The translations under genes and the position numbers were made by a program. Below, piece after piece: positions 8,970 to 17,746 of a DNA stretch of 64,000 nucleotides. Within the stretch, counting starts at the first letter, position 1. Every line of letters starts with the position of its first letter. The stretch is from Acrocarpospora phusangensis (GTDB lineage Bacteria; Actinomycetota; Actinomycetes; Streptosporangiales; Streptosporangiaceae), in NCBI RefSeq assembly GCF_016862995.1, contig NZ_BOOA01000030.1, forward strand, positions 33,928-97,927. The letters run 5' to 3'. Below the pieces are notes generated by a model. That model worked only from the letters and a program-made list of their open reading frames with translations. It did not search any database and was not told where the DNA came from.

Positions 8970-9037
8970 CGAAACGACCTAGTTTCGCAACGACACCGTA
9001 TCGTATGATCTTTACGATACGCAACGGTCTCGTAAAG
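8970..9037. promoter_or_regulatory. Cluster of TetR-type operator half-sites upstream of the DHA2 pump
   Basis: An AT-richer 110-bp gap holds two inverted repeats: cgaaac-(6)-gtttcg at 8970-8987, and a perfect 8-bp pair gtatcgta/tacgatac at 8998-9005 and 9013-9020 with a 7-bp spacer. Further related words, gcaacg followed by cgtatcg or cgtaaag, occur around 8988-9004 and 9021-9037. Multiple spaced half-sites fit cooperative binding by the TetR protein encoded downstream. The assignment is by position only. Confidence 0.55.
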
Positions 9038-9063
9038 CAATCCCCAACGCCCCGGTAATTCCC

Positions 9064-10245
9064 TCAGGCGAGAACCGGTTCCGGCGCCCGCCGCCAGACC
9101 GGCGTGGCCAGGGCGACGACCGCCAGGCCGATCAGACCGGCGCCCGCGAAGGCCCACGGCGGGCCGGCGCCGTCGATGATGGCTCCGGCGACCGGCGCGG
9201 CGACGGCGATGCCGATGGTCAGGAAGGTGCCGTGCAGGCCCATGACCTCGCCGCGCACCGCGGTGGGCGCCCACTTGTTGACCATGCTGACGGTGGCCGA
9301 CTGGGCGGGCGCGCAGAGCAGCCCGCTGGGGATGAGCGCCAGGCAGAGCCACCACCAGCCGCCGCCCACCAGGCCGACGGGGACGGTCAGCGCACAGAGC
9401 AGGGCGATCATGACCAGCGGCGAGAACCCGCGCGACAGGCCGCCGTAGACGAACCCGCCGACCAGCGAGGCGAAGCACCAGAGGCTGATGACCGGCCCGA
9501 TCCAGCCGGTGTCGCCGCTGTCGGTCAGGGTCGCCACGATGGCCAGGTCGGTGGCGGTCAGCACGAAGCAGAGCGTGGAGCCCATCACCAGCACGGAGAT
9601 CAGCCGGGGCGTCAGCCACTGCCGCCGGGGCACGTGCTCGCCGGTCTCGGCCGCCAGTTCGGCCGCCGACCGGGTGGGCGGGTTCAGCGCGAACAGAGCC
9701 AGCCCGGAGCAGAGGAAGCCGACGCCGATCACCCCCATGGCCGTCGTGCCGGACAGCACGGTCACGCCGGTGGCGGCCACCGCCGGGCCGATCATGAACG
9801 ACAGCTCGGTGGCCATCGAGTCGAGCGCGAACCCGGTCTGGTGGCTCGCCGGAGGCACCATCGCCGCCAGGCACTGCCGGATCACCCCGAACACCGGCAG
9901 CATGAGCAGCCCGTTCACCCCGGCCAGCACCAGCAGCGCCGGGTACGGCAACGCCCACGCCGTCACCCAGAACAGGAACTGCGCCAGCATGGTCACCACC
10001 ACCACGGGCCGCACGCCCCGCTTGTCGATGAACCGGCCCGTGATCGGCGAGCCCACCGCCATGCCGATCGTGGCCGAGGCGCCGACCAGGCCCGCCTGGG
10101 TCCACGTCATGCCGAGTTCCTTCACCGTGTGCAACGTCAGCACCAGGCTGGTGGCGGTGTGGGGGAGCCGGGCGAAGAGCCCGACGAGCAGCAGATTCCG
10201 TACGCCGGGCTCCGCGAGCACCCGGCGGTAAGGTTCAATTTCCAT
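9064..10245 (-). CDS. MFS transporter
   Basis: A 393-residue, about 12-segment permease. The first cytoplasmic loop motif is degenerate (GSPITGRFIDKRGVRPVVV). It starts at ATG 10245 with YRRVLAEPGVRNLLLVGLFA, a pattern common to actinobacterial MFS exporters whose first segment follows a short cytosolic lead. It is co-oriented with, and 110 bp upstream of, the DHA2-tetR operon, but the operator cluster between them suggests separate control. The substrate is unknown. Confidence 0.85.
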   Translation of the reverse strand: MEIEPYRRVLAEPGVRNLLLVGLFARLPHTATSLVLTLHTVKELGMTWTQAGLVGASATIGMAVGSPITGRFIDKRGVRPVVVVTMLAQFLFWVTAWALPYPALLVLAGVNGLLMLPVFGVIRQCLAAMVPPASHQTGFALDSMATELSFMIGPAVAATGVTVLSGTTAMGVIGVGFLCSGLALFALNPPTRSAAELAAETGEHVPRRQWLTPRLISVLVMGSTLCFVLTATDLAIVATLTDSGDTGWIGPVISLWCFASLVGGFVYGGLSRGFSPLVMIALLCALTVPVGLVGGGWWWLCLALIPSGLLCAPAQSATVSMVNKWAPTAVRGEVMGLHGTFLTIGIAVAAPVAGAIIDGAGPPWAFAGAGLIGLAVVALATPVWRRAPEPVLA

Positions 10246-10404
10246 TTTCGCGACTTACCTCCGCAGGGCATTGTGCCGTGCGGCCCCGGCTGGTCCGCCA
10301 CCGGATTACCTGGGGTGTCCGGGGTGTTCTGACCTGCTGACGGCATGCAATGATCTGACTGTCCGGGGACGCCACTGGGGCGCCACGAGACCATGGAGGT
10401 AGCC

Positions 10405-11268
10405 ATGTCCTCTGCAAACACGTCCGCTGCAAGCACGTCCGCTGCGAACACGGCGCTCTACGGCGGATCCGCCGGGCGCAGGGTCACCGTCCGCGACGTC
10501 GCCGCCGCCAAGGCGCGGCACGAGCGCTGGCCGATGGTCACCGCGTACGACGCGATGACCGCGCGGGTCTTCGACGAGGCGGGCATCCCCGTCATGCTCG
10601 TCGGCGACTCGGCCGCGATGGTGGTCTTCGGGTACGACTCGACGCTCCCCGTGACCGTCGAGGACCTGATCTCCCTCACCGCGGCCGTCGTCCGGGGTTC
10701 CTCCCGGGCCATGGTCGTGGCCGACCTGCCGTTCGGGTCGTACCAGGCCTCGCCCCAGCAGGCCCTGGAGTCGGCGACCCGCTTCATGAAGGAGGCCGGC
10801 GCGCACGCGGTCAAGCTGGAGGGCGGCTCCCGCGTCCTCCCGCAGATCGAGGCCCTCGTGTCCGCGGGCATCCCCGTCATGGGGCACCTCGGCCTCACCC
10901 CGCAGTCGGTGAACGTCTTCGGCGGCTACCGCGTGCAGGGCCGCGGCCAGTCCGGCGACGAGCTGATGGCCGACGCCAAGGCCCTGGAGCACGCGGGCGC
11001 CTTCTCCGTCGTGCTCGAATGCGTGCCCACCGACCTGGCCGACCGCGTCACGGCGGCCCTGTCCATCCCCACCATCGGCATCGGCGCCGGCCCCGGCACC
11101 GACGCCCAGGTGCTCGTCTGGCAGGACCTGATGGGCCTGACCGAGCACCCCGCCAAGTTCGTCAAGAAGTACGCCGACCTCGCGGGCGACATGAACCGCG
11201 CGGTCCGGGCCTTCGCCGACGACGTGGTGAACGGCGCGTTCCCCACCGCGGAGCACAGCTACAGCTGA
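10405..11268 (+). CDS. panB: 3-methyl-2-oxobutanoate hydroxymethyltransferase (ketopantoate synthesis)
   Basis: Transfers a hydroxymethyl group from 5,10-methylene-THF to 2-oxoisovalerate, the first committed step to pantothenate and CoA. The 287 residues show the PanB core: [20 protein letters not shown] with [16 protein letters not shown] (metal-binding Asp), [16 protein letters not shown] and [17 protein letters not shown]. An in-frame ATG at 10393 is rejected because GGAGG (10395-10399) lies just after it and correctly spaced before ATG 10405. The first 20 residues are a low-complexity Ser/Ala/Thr tail, as in other actinobacterial copies. Other pan genes are not in the window. Confidence 0.95.
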   Translation: MSSANTSAASTSAANTALYGGSAGRRVTVRDVAAAKARHERWPMVTAYDAMTARVFDEAGIPVMLVGDSAAMVVFGYDSTLPVTVEDLISLTAAVVRGSSRAMVVADLPFGSYQASPQQALESATRFMKEAGAHAVKLEGGSRVLPQIEALVSAGIPVMGHLGLTPQSVNVFGGYRVQGRGQSGDELMADAKALEHAGAFSVVLECVPTDLADRVTAALSIPTIGIGAGPGTDAQVLVWQDLMGLTEHPAKFVKKYADLAGDMNRAVRAFADDVVNGAFPTAEHSYS

Positions 11269-11284
11269 CCCCCGCGGAGTTCGC

Positions 11285-12187
11285 CTACAGGGTGGCCGGG
11301 TCCGTGTTCGAACCGCACACGACCACGGCCACCCGCTCCCCCGCGCCCGGGACGTAGGCCCCGGACCGGAGGGCCGCCAGGGCCGCCGCGCCCGCGTGCT
11401 CGGCGGCCACGTGGTGGTCGCGCCAGAGCGCGTGGCGGGCTTCGACGATGGCCTCGTCGGAGACCAGGACGCTGGTGACGCGCCCGGCCACGGTGTCGTA
11501 CGCGATGCGGCCGAGCATGCTCGCGCCGAGGGCGTCCGCGCCCACGCCGCTGACGTCGACGCGGACCGGGCCGCCCGCGTCGAGGGCCCGGTGCAGGGTG
11601 GGGATACGTTCCGGCTCCACGGCGACCACCTTGGCCCGGCCGTCGAGACCGGCGACGATCCCGGCGGTCAGGCCGCCCCCGCCGACGGCCACCACGACCG
11701 TGTCCACGTCACCCGCCTGCGCGAGCAGTTCGATCGCCAGGGTGCCCTGGCCGGCGGCGACGTCGAGCTGGTCGTAGGCGTGGATCTCGGCCGCGCCCGT
11801 CTCGGCCGCCCGCTTCTGCGAGGCTTCGAGGGCCTCCTGGTAGATCGCGCCGCCGACCACGACCTCCGCGCCGAGGGCGCGCAGTCCCGCGATCTTCACG
11901 GGCGCGCACACCTCGGGCACGAAGATCTCCGCGCGGACGCCCAGGCGGCGGGCCGCGAAGGCGACCGCCAGCCCGTGGTTGCCGCCGCTGGCCGCGATGA
12001 AGCCGGCCGCGGGCGGGGTCGCGCCGAGCATGCGGTTGAAGGCGCCCCGGACCTTGAAGGAGCCCGAGTGCTGGAGGCACTCCAGCTTGAGCCATCTGCC
12101 GGGTTCGACCTCCAGGACGGGAGTGCGCAGCGCGTACGCCCCGATCCGGTCCGCCGCCCGCTCCACGTCCGCCCGCGTCAGCACCAT
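11285..12187 (-). CDS. PLP-dependent serine/threonine dehydratase-like enzyme
   Basis: A 300-residue fold-type II PLP enzyme. Lys45 in SGSFKVRGAF is the Schiff-base lysine, ASGGNHG binds the substrate carboxylate, and VGGGGLTAG is the PLP-phosphate glycine loop. There is no C-terminal ACT regulatory domain, so it resembles the short catabolic threonine/serine dehydratases or serine racemase rather than biosynthetic IlvA. It would deaminate L-serine or L-threonine to pyruvate or 2-oxobutyrate. The next upstream gene on the same strand, 16 bp away, is a sulfur amino-acid lyase that could also yield 2-oxobutyrate. Exact substrate unresolved. Confidence 0.85.
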   Translation of the reverse strand: MVLTRADVERAADRIGAYALRTPVLEVEPGRWLKLECLQHSGSFKVRGAFNRMLGATPPAAGFIAASGGNHGLAVAFAARRLGVRAEIFVPEVCAPVKIAGLRALGAEVVVGGAIYQEALEASQKRAAETGAAEIHAYDQLDVAAGQGTLAIELLAQAGDVDTVVVAVGGGGLTAGIVAGLDGRAKVVAVEPERIPTLHRALDAGGPVRVDVSGVGADALGASMLGRIAYDTVAGRVTSVLVSDEAIVEARHALWRDHHVAAEHAGAAALAALRSGAYVPGAGERVAVVVCGSNTDPATL

Positions 12188-12203
12188 CCGCGCACTCTAG
12201 CCG

Positions 12204-13376
12204 CTAGCCGAGGGCCTGCTCGAAGTCGGCCCACAGGTCCTCGGCGTGCTCGATGCCGATCGCGACCCGGACCGTGCCCGCGCCGATCCCGGCCTGGGCC
12301 AGCTGGGCGTCGTCCAGATGGCGGTGGGAGGTGCTGGCCGGGTGCAGGATCAGGGTCTCCACGCCGCCGAGGGAGGGGGCCAGGAGCGCCAGCCGTACCG
12401 CGCTCATGAAGCGCTCGCCGGCCGGGCGGCCGCCGGCCACGTCGAAGGAGAGCACGCCGCCGAAGTCGGGGAGGAGCTTGGCGGCCACGTCGTACGACGG
12501 GTGGCCCGGCAGGCCCGGCCAGTGCACCGCCACGACCGCCGGGTGGCCGGCCAGGCGATCGGCCAGCACGCGGGCGTTGGCGCAGTGGCGTTCCATGCGC
12601 AGGGCGAGGGTCTGCATGCCGCGCAGGGTCAGCCAGGCCGCGAACGGGTCCGGGGTGGTGCCGAGGGCGCAGGAGTAGGACCAGACCTTCCGGTAGAGGG
12701 CGTCGTCGGCGAAGACGGCGATGCCGCCGAGGATGTCGGCGTGGCCGCTCAGGTACTTGGTGGTGGAGTGCACGACGATGTCCGCGCCGTGCTCGATCGG
12801 ACGGCACAGGATCGGCGAGGCGAAGGTGTTGTCCACCACGGTGGTCAGGCCCGCCTCCCGGGCGGCGGCGCACATCGCGGGCAGGTCGGCGACCTGGGTC
12901 ATCGGGTTGGCGATGGTCTCCAGGTAGAGCAGCTTGGTCTCCGGCCGTACGGCCTCGCGGACCGCGGCGGGGTCGTCCTCGGCCACGTACGAGACCTGGA
13001 TGCCGAAGCGCTCGGTGAGGTCGTCGAGCACGTGCGCGGTGCCGCCGTAGAGCGCGTGCTGCGCGATGACGTGGTCGCCGGGCTGGAGCAGGCCGAGCAG
13101 GACCGTGTTGATCGCGCCCATGCCGGAGGCCGCGGCCACCGCCGCCGTGCCGCCTTCGAGCCGGGCGACCGCCTCCTCCAGCGACCGGACGGTCGGGTTG
13201 GAGTAGCGCCCGTAGACGAACGCGCCGTCGGGGCGGGTCATCCCGTCCGCGAAGACCGCGGGGTCCTCGAACTGGAATCCCGACGTCTGGTAGATCGGCA
13301 CTGAGATCGGGGAACTTCCGGTCAGCACCGGTTTCGGCTGATGCACAACCTGCGTTTCCGGTCGAAAAGCACTCAT
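12204..13376 (-). CDS. Cys/Met metabolism PLP enzyme (cystathionine gamma-synthase / methionine gamma-lyase family)
   Basis: A 390-residue fold-type I PLP enzyme: YGRYSNPTVRSLE, AAASGMGAINT, LLYLETIANP, DNTFASP and the PLP lysine in HSTTKYLSGHADILGG. Length and order match the trans-sulfuration family. Sequence alone does not separate gamma-synthase from gamma-lyase. It is divergent from a MocR regulator across a 99-bp gap with three repeated half-sites, and it precedes a serine/threonine dehydratase-like gene. A catabolic role releasing 2-oxobutyrate from methionine or homocysteine under PLP-sensing control is a reasonable inference. Confidence 0.88.
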   Translation of the reverse strand: MSAFRPETQVVHQPKPVLTGSSPISVPIYQTSGFQFEDPAVFADGMTRPDGAFVYGRYSNPTVRSLEEAVARLEGGTAAVAAASGMGAINTVLLGLLQPGDHVIAQHALYGGTAHVLDDLTERFGIQVSYVAEDDPAAVREAVRPETKLLYLETIANPMTQVADLPAMCAAAREAGLTTVVDNTFASPILCRPIEHGADIVVHSTTKYLSGHADILGGIAVFADDALYRKVWSYSCALGTTPDPFAAWLTLRGMQTLALRMERHCANARVLADRLAGHPAVVAVHWPGLPGHPSYDVAAKLLPDFGGVLSFDVAGGRPAGERFMSAVRLALLAPSLGGVETLILHPASTSHRHLDDAQLAQAGIGAGTVRVAIGIEHAEDLWADFEQALG

Positions 13377-13410
13377 ATCGCCAAGGATGACTTGAAACCC
13401 GGGTCATTGT

Positions 13411-13451
13411 CAGATCCAATGGCTCGAAATTGGTCTGTTTCCAGAGCCAAT
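13411..13451. promoter_or_regulatory. Three CAGA-N-CCAAT half-sites, probable MocR operator
   Basis: CAGATCCAAT at 13411-13420 and CAGAGCCAAT at 13442-13451 are direct repeats 31 bp apart, close to three helical turns. Between them ATTGGTCTG (13429-13437) is the same word inverted. MocR/GabR/PdxR regulators are known to use direct repeats, sometimes with an inverted half. The site sits between the lyase start (13376) and the MocR start (13476), so it could control both promoters. The binding assignment is inferred. Confidence 0.6.
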
Positions 13452-13475
13452 GCGATCGCTGAGGGAGCGCACCGG

Positions 13476-14921
13476 GTGGACGTCGAGCGGATCGTCGCGT
13501 GGCTGGGGCGGTGGGCGTCGGGCCGCGGGCCGCTGTATCTGCTGCTCGCCGTACGGCTGCGGGCGCTGATCGACGACGGGCTGCTGCCGCCCGGTTCCGC
13601 GCTGCCGCCCGACCGGGTGCTGGCCCGGCGGCTGGCGGTCGGGCGGGGCACCGTGGTCGCCGCGTACGACCTGCTCCAGCAGGAGGGCAGGCTGGTCCGG
13701 CGGCAGGGCAGCGGGACCCGGGTGGCCGACGCGGAACTGCCCGCCACCCGGCAGGCGGACGGGGTCGCCAACCCGCTGCTGCTGCACGTGCTCGACCCGC
13801 CGGACGGCGTGACCCTGCTGACCTGCGCCGCGCCGGTCGAGCCGCCGCCCGAGCTGATCGAGGCGTACCAGGCGGCGGTGCAGCGGCTGAGCCGGATACG
13901 GCACGACATCGGCTACCACCCGGCCGGCCATCCGGAGCTGCGGCGGGCGCTGGCGGCCCACCACCGGCGGCGCGGCCTGCCCACCGAGCCGGACCAGATC
14001 CTGGTCACCACGGGCGGGCAGCAGGCCCTCTCCCTGATCACGGCGCTGCTGGTGACCCCGGGCGGCACGGTCAGGACCGAGACCCCGACCTACCCGAGCG
14101 CCATCGAGATCTTCCGCGACGCGGGGGCCCTGGTCTCCCCGTGCGACCTCGCCGAGGCGCACGACCGGGGGGTGCTCTCCCCGCGCGAGCCCGAGGTGGG
14201 CCGGCCCGCGCTCGCGTACGTGATCCCGACCGCCCACAACCCGACCGGCCTGGTCATGCCCCCGGCGGCGCGGCGGCGGCTGGCCGGGTGGGCGGCCGAG
14301 TCCGACACCCCGCTGATCGACGACCAGGTCCCCGCCGACCTCTGCTTCGACGGCGACACCCCGCTCCCCCTCGCCGCGTACGCCAAGGGCGAGCAGCTCA
14401 TCACCGTGGGCTCGCTCAGCAAACTGATCTGGGGCGGCCTGCGGGTCGGCTGGATCCGGGCCGCCGCCCCCGTGGTCTCCCGCCTGGCCCGCCTGCGCGC
14501 CATCCACGACCTGGGCGGGGAGGTGCTGGCCCAGCTCGCCGCCGTCGCCCTCCTGGACCGGGTCGAGGAGATCCGCCGGGACCGCATCGCCATCCTCCGC
14601 CGCCGCCACGACCACCTGCGCGCCGAACTCGCCCGCCGCCTCCCCACCTGGTCCTGCGACCCCGCCCACGGCGGCCAGACCCTCTGGGTACGGCTCCCGC
14701 GCGGCGACGCCAGCGCCTACAGCCAGCTGGCCGCCCGCCACGGCGTCGCCGTGCCGCCGGGACCGGCCTTCGATTCGGCCGGCGACCACGCGGACCGCCT
14801 CCGGCTGCCGTTCACGCACCCGGAGGCCGAGCTGACCCGGTCGGTGGCCCGGCTCGCCGCCGCCTGGGCCGAGTACGACGGCACCCGCCGCCGCGCCGCG
14901 CTCCACCCCATGGTCGTCTGA
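13476..14921 (+). CDS. MocR-family regulator: GntR winged helix plus aminotransferase-like domain
   Basis: A 481-residue regulator. Residues 10-80 are a GntR winged helix (GPLYLLLAVRLRALIDDG, LPPDRVLARRLAVGRGTVVAAYDLL). The rest is a fold-type I aminotransferase domain (TTGGQQALSLI, PTAHNPTGL, IDDQVPADLCF, GSLSKLIWGGLRVGWI with the PLP lysine). Such proteins sense PLP or PLP-amino acid adducts. The GTG at 13476 is chosen because GAGGGAG precedes it and the winged helix follows at once; earlier in-frame starts run into the operator. It is divergent from the Cys/Met PLP enzyme, its most likely target. Confidence 0.88.
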   Translation: MDVERIVAWLGRWASGRGPLYLLLAVRLRALIDDGLLPPGSALPPDRVLARRLAVGRGTVVAAYDLLQQEGRLVRRQGSGTRVADAELPATRQADGVANPLLLHVLDPPDGVTLLTCAAPVEPPPELIEAYQAAVQRLSRIRHDIGYHPAGHPELRRALAAHHRRRGLPTEPDQILVTTGGQQALSLITALLVTPGGTVRTETPTYPSAIEIFRDAGALVSPCDLAEAHDRGVLSPREPEVGRPALAYVIPTAHNPTGLVMPPAARRRLAGWAAESDTPLIDDQVPADLCFDGDTPLPLAAYAKGEQLITVGSLSKLIWGGLRVGWIRAAAPVVSRLARLRAIHDLGGEVLAQLAAVALLDRVEEIRRDRIAILRRRHDHLRAELARRLPTWSCDPAHGGQTLWVRLPRGDASAYSQLAARHGVAVPPGPAFDSAGDHADRLRLPFTHPEAELTRSVARLAAAWAEYDGTRRRAALHPMVV

Positions 14922-14995
14922 ACGGCCGGCTGCGCCCGTTCGCGCTGAGAGGACTTACGCGCCAATTGGGCGATCTCGGGTAAATGCTGTGGGTT

Positions 14996-15676
14996 ATGGA
15001 CGCGACCTTCGTGCTGGTGCACAGTCCCTCCGTCGGACCCTCGACCTGGACGCCGGTGGCCGGCGCGCTCCGGGCGCGGGGGCGGGCGGCGGTCGTGCCC
15101 TCGCTGGTCGACATCGGGACGGGGGCTCCGCCGTACTGGCCGCGGGTGGTGGACGAGGTGACGGCCTCGGCCCCGGCCGGGGCGCTGGTGATCGTGGCGC
15201 ACAGCAACGCGGGCCTGTTCGTGCCGCTGATCGTGGAGGCCCTGCGCGGCCAGATCGCGAGCTGCCTGTTCGTGGACGCGGCGCTGCCGCCCAGGACCGG
15301 CTCCACCCGGGCGGCCGAGCCGGAGCACCTGGCGTTCCTGAGCGCGATGGCCGACGCCGACGGCGTGCTCCCGCGCTGGACCGACTGGTGGCCCGAGGAG
15401 GCGGTGGCCGAGCTGGTGCCGGACGAGGCCGTCCGCCGGCAGGTGGTGGCGGAGCAGCCGCGGCTGCCGCTGGCGTACTACGACCAGGAGATCCCGGTGC
15501 CCGCGCGGTGGGACCACGTGCGGGGGGCTTACCTGTGGTTCGGGGAGCCGTACGCGCGGGCCGCCAAGGAGGCCGACGAGCGGGGGTGGCCGGTCACCCG
15601 CATCCCGGGCGACCACCTGCACCAGGTGGTCGCGCCGGAGCGGGTCGCGGAGTGGCTGATCGCCGCCTCGCTGTGA
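14996..15676 (+). CDS. Alpha/beta-hydrolase fold protein
   Basis: A 226-residue single-domain protein that begins directly at the first strand (TFVLVHSPSVGPSTW). The nucleophile elbow reads AHSNAG instead of the usual GxSxG, and the likely catalytic His is in PGDHLHQVV near the C-terminus. No signal peptide, so cytosolic. An in-frame ATG four codons earlier (14984) is possible; neither start has a strong ribosome site. It converges with the F420 reductase gene, 3 nt between stops. The substrate is unknown. Confidence 0.75.
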   Translation: MDATFVLVHSPSVGPSTWTPVAGALRARGRAAVVPSLVDIGTGAPPYWPRVVDEVTASAPAGALVIVAHSNAGLFVPLIVEALRGQIASCLFVDAALPPRTGSTRAAEPEHLAFLSAMADADGVLPRWTDWWPEEAVAELVPDEAVRRQVVAEQPRLPLAYYDQEIPVPARWDHVRGAYLWFGEPYARAAKEADERGWPVTRIPGDHLHQVVAPERVAEWLIAASL

Positions 15677-15679
15677 CCG

Positions 15680-16348
15680 TCAGACGTCGGTGATCCGGAG
15701 CCCGGCGTGGGCCTTGTAGCGGCGGTTGATGGAGATCAGGTTGGCGGTCAGGGCCTCGATCTGGTGGGCGTTGCGGAGCCGTCCGCCGTAGATGCCGCGC
15801 ACGCCGGGGATGCGGGCGGCGAGGGCCTGGACCAGGTCGGTGGCCTCCCGGTCGTCGCCGAGGACCAGGACGTCGAGGTCCACGGTGGCCACGGTGGGGT
15901 CGAGCAGCAGAACGGCGGAGACGTGGTGGAAGGCGGCCACCACCCGGCTGTCCGGCAGCAGCGCCGCCGCCTGCTGGGCCGCGCTGCCCTCCTCGACCGC
16001 CAGCGCGTACGCGCCCTGCTTGTCGAACCCGAGCGGGTTGACGCAGTCCACGACGATCTTCCCGGCCAGCTCGCCGGCCAGCGCGGACAGGGTGGCCGCG
16101 TGGCCGTCCCAGGGCACCGCCACGATCACCAGGTCGGCCTCCGCCGCGACGGCCGCGTTCTCGCCGCCCTCGACCTCCCCCGCGCCGCTCAGCTCGGCGG
16201 CGGCCGCGTGCGCCCGGTCGGCGTTCCGCGAACCGATCAGCACGCGGTGCCCGGCCAGCGCGAACCGGTGGGCCAGGCCCTTGCCCTGGTCGCCGGTGCC
16301 GCCGAGGATCGCGATGGTCAGGTGCGAAATATCGTTCTGCTCAGCCAT
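15680..16348 (-). CDS. NADPH-dependent F420 reductase
   Basis: A 222-residue Rossmann protein of the F420H2:NADP+ oxidoreductase family, which moves hydride between NADPH and the deazaflavin F420 in the cytosol. The N-terminal nucleotide fold is IAILGGTGDQGKGLAHRFA with the NADP phosphate-binding SRN after the second strand. VPWDGHAATL, DCVNPLGF and AFHHVSA mark the F420 side. Length is normal. It supports F420-dependent reactions, typical of actinomycetes. A GC-rich hairpin separates it from the upstream lipase gene. Confidence 0.9.
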   Translation of the reverse strand: MAEQNDISHLTIAILGGTGDQGKGLAHRFALAGHRVLIGSRNADRAHAAAAELSGAGEVEGGENAAVAAEADLVIVAVPWDGHAATLSALAGELAGKIVVDCVNPLGFDKQGAYALAVEEGSAAQQAAALLPDSRVVAAFHHVSAVLLLDPTVATVDLDVLVLGDDREATDLVQALAARIPGVRGIYGGRLRNAHQIEALTANLISINRRYKAHAGLRITDV

Positions 16349-16367
16349 AGGCCGATCATGCCAGGCG

Positions 16368-16391
16368 GCCCGGCGTCCCCCGCCGCCGGGC
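16368..16391 (-). terminator. GC-rich hairpin downstream of the lipase gene
   Basis: gcccggcg (16368-16375) and cgccgggc (16384-16391) form an 8-bp stem with an 8-nt loop, about 18 nt past the lipase stop. There is no U tract, as is common for actinomycete terminators. It could end lipase transcription before the F420 reductase gene. Stems form easily by chance in such GC-rich DNA, so support is modest. Confidence 0.35.
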
Positions 16392-16408
16392 TCGCGTGGC
16401 TCCGGGGG

Positions 16409-17557
16409 TCAGCAGTTGCTGATCGCCGGCAGGCCGAGCACCCGGGAGGCCAGCCAGGCGATGGCGAGCGGCCCGCCCTCGACCGCGCCCAGCACGTGGC
16501 TCGGGGCGGGGACCGACGTCCAGAGCACGTTGGCGCCCCTGCCGCAGTAGTCGCCGCGGAGCCTGCGGCTGACGGCGATCGGGATGATCTCGTCGCCGGT
16601 GCCGTGGTAGACGAACATCGGCACCGACGGCCTGCTCCCGCCAAGGCGGTTCTCGGCCAGCCTGGCCTGCCAGTCCGGGCGGTTCATCACGTCCGCGGTG
16701 GTCAGTTCGGACAGGTGGCGGCCGGCCAGCTTCGTCCTGATGTCGTCCACGCAGTCGTCCCTGGCGTCGTCGAACAGGGCGGCTCCCTCGGGGGTGAGGT
16801 AGCTCTCCAGCGCGAGTTCGGGGTAGGCCGCGTCGAGTCCGACGCCCGCCGCCGCGGCCAGGCCGAAGTCGGGGCCGCCGTCCAGGTTGTCGGCCACCGC
16901 CTTCAGGTCCGCCGGTACGCCTCCGGCGGCGACGCCCTTGAGTTTGAGCTCGGGCGCGTACGAGGAGTGCAGCTGCGCCGCCCACCCGGCGGACGAGCCG
17001 CCCTGCGAGTAGCCCATGATCACGACAGGGCCGCCGGCCGCCACGTTCGCGCCGGGCGTCCTGGTCGCGGCCCGGATCGAGTCGAGCACGGCCTGGCCCT
17101 GCGAGCGGCCCGCCATGTACGTGTGGTCGCCCGGCGTGCCGAGCCCTTCGTAGTCGGTCACCGCGACCGCCCAGCCCTTGAGCAGCAGCAGGCTCATGAA
17201 CGCCAGCTCCAGCTCGGTGCCCTGGGCCATCGCCCGGGAGGGGGCGCACTGGTCGCCGAGGCCGTGGGTGCCGACGGCGTACCCGACGACGGGGCGTTTC
17301 CCGAATAAGTAGGACGCCTTCGGGACGAGCAGGGTGCCGGACACCACGGTGGCGGCGCCGGTCGCGGAGGTGGAGCGGTAGCGCAGGTGCCACGCCTTGA
17401 CGGGGACTTCGAGCAATCGTCCCGGCGCGAGGTAGACGGTGGTCGGCGTGGCCTCGACGATGTCGCCGGGCGCCGCCGCGGCCGCGGGTGCGGGGAACAG
17501 GTGTAACGACAGGAGGGCGCCGATGGCGAGCACGGCGGATCTGACGCGTACGTGCAT
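16409..17557 (-). CDS. Secreted lipase (secretory lipase family)
   Basis: A 382-residue exported hydrolase. The first 29 residues are a signal peptide: a basic start, a hydrophobic core and PAPAAAAAPG at the cleavage region. The mature protein has the alpha/beta-hydrolase fold, with the nucleophile in IMGYSQGGSSAGWAA, a likely acid in HGTGDEIIP and a likely His in PSHVLGAVEG. Cysteines at QCAPS, DDCVDD, DYCGRG and the C-terminal NC suggest disulfides. The pattern matches secretory lipases acting on glycerides or other esters outside the cell. Upstream lies a long imperfect palindrome. Substrate preference is unknown. Confidence 0.85.
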   Translation of the reverse strand: MHVRVRSAVLAIGALLSLHLFPAPAAAAAPGDIVEATPTTVYLAPGRLLEVPVKAWHLRYRSTSATGAATVVSGTLLVPKASYLFGKRPVVGYAVGTHGLGDQCAPSRAMAQGTELELAFMSLLLLKGWAVAVTDYEGLGTPGDHTYMAGRSQGQAVLDSIRAATRTPGANVAAGGPVVIMGYSQGGSSAGWAAQLHSSYAPELKLKGVAAGGVPADLKAVADNLDGGPDFGLAAAAGVGLDAAYPELALESYLTPEGAALFDDARDDCVDDIRTKLAGRHLSELTTADVMNRPDWQARLAENRLGGSRPSVPMFVYHGTGDEIIPIAVSRRLRGDYCGRGANVLWTSVPAPSHVLGAVEGGPLAIAWLASRVLGLPAISNC

Positions 17558-17624
17558 GGTGAGGCCGCCCCTTCATGGCTGCATGCTCGGTGGGCTGCAC
17601 TGCTCGGTGGACGGCGCCGTGAGC

Positions 17625-17656
17625 TTGATGGTTACCCGCCGGTAGGGAACGGTCAA
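17625..17656. promoter_or_regulatory. Long imperfect palindrome in the divergent lipase/hypothetical gap
   Basis: ttgatggttaccc (17625-17637) and gggaacggtcaa (17645-17656) pair as TTGA..GTT.CCC against its reverse complement around a 7-nt spacer. It lies 68 bp upstream of the lipase start and 91 bp upstream of the rightward gene at 17747, in a 189-bp intergenic stretch that holds no ORF I can support. Candidate operator; regulator unknown. Confidence 0.45.
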
Positions 17657-17746
17657 GAGCAGCGGGCGGGAAAAATCTGACAGGCGTCGCCGGCAATGTC
17701 ACGGAACCCCGCCGTACCCGGTCTGAGCTGGGGCACGATGGAACGC

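Noticed and set aside
8954..10105. 384-codon upstream extension of the DHA2 transporter
   Set aside because: It reads the neighbouring MFS gene out of frame; GTG 8953 with GGGGGAA is followed directly by the transporter sequence.
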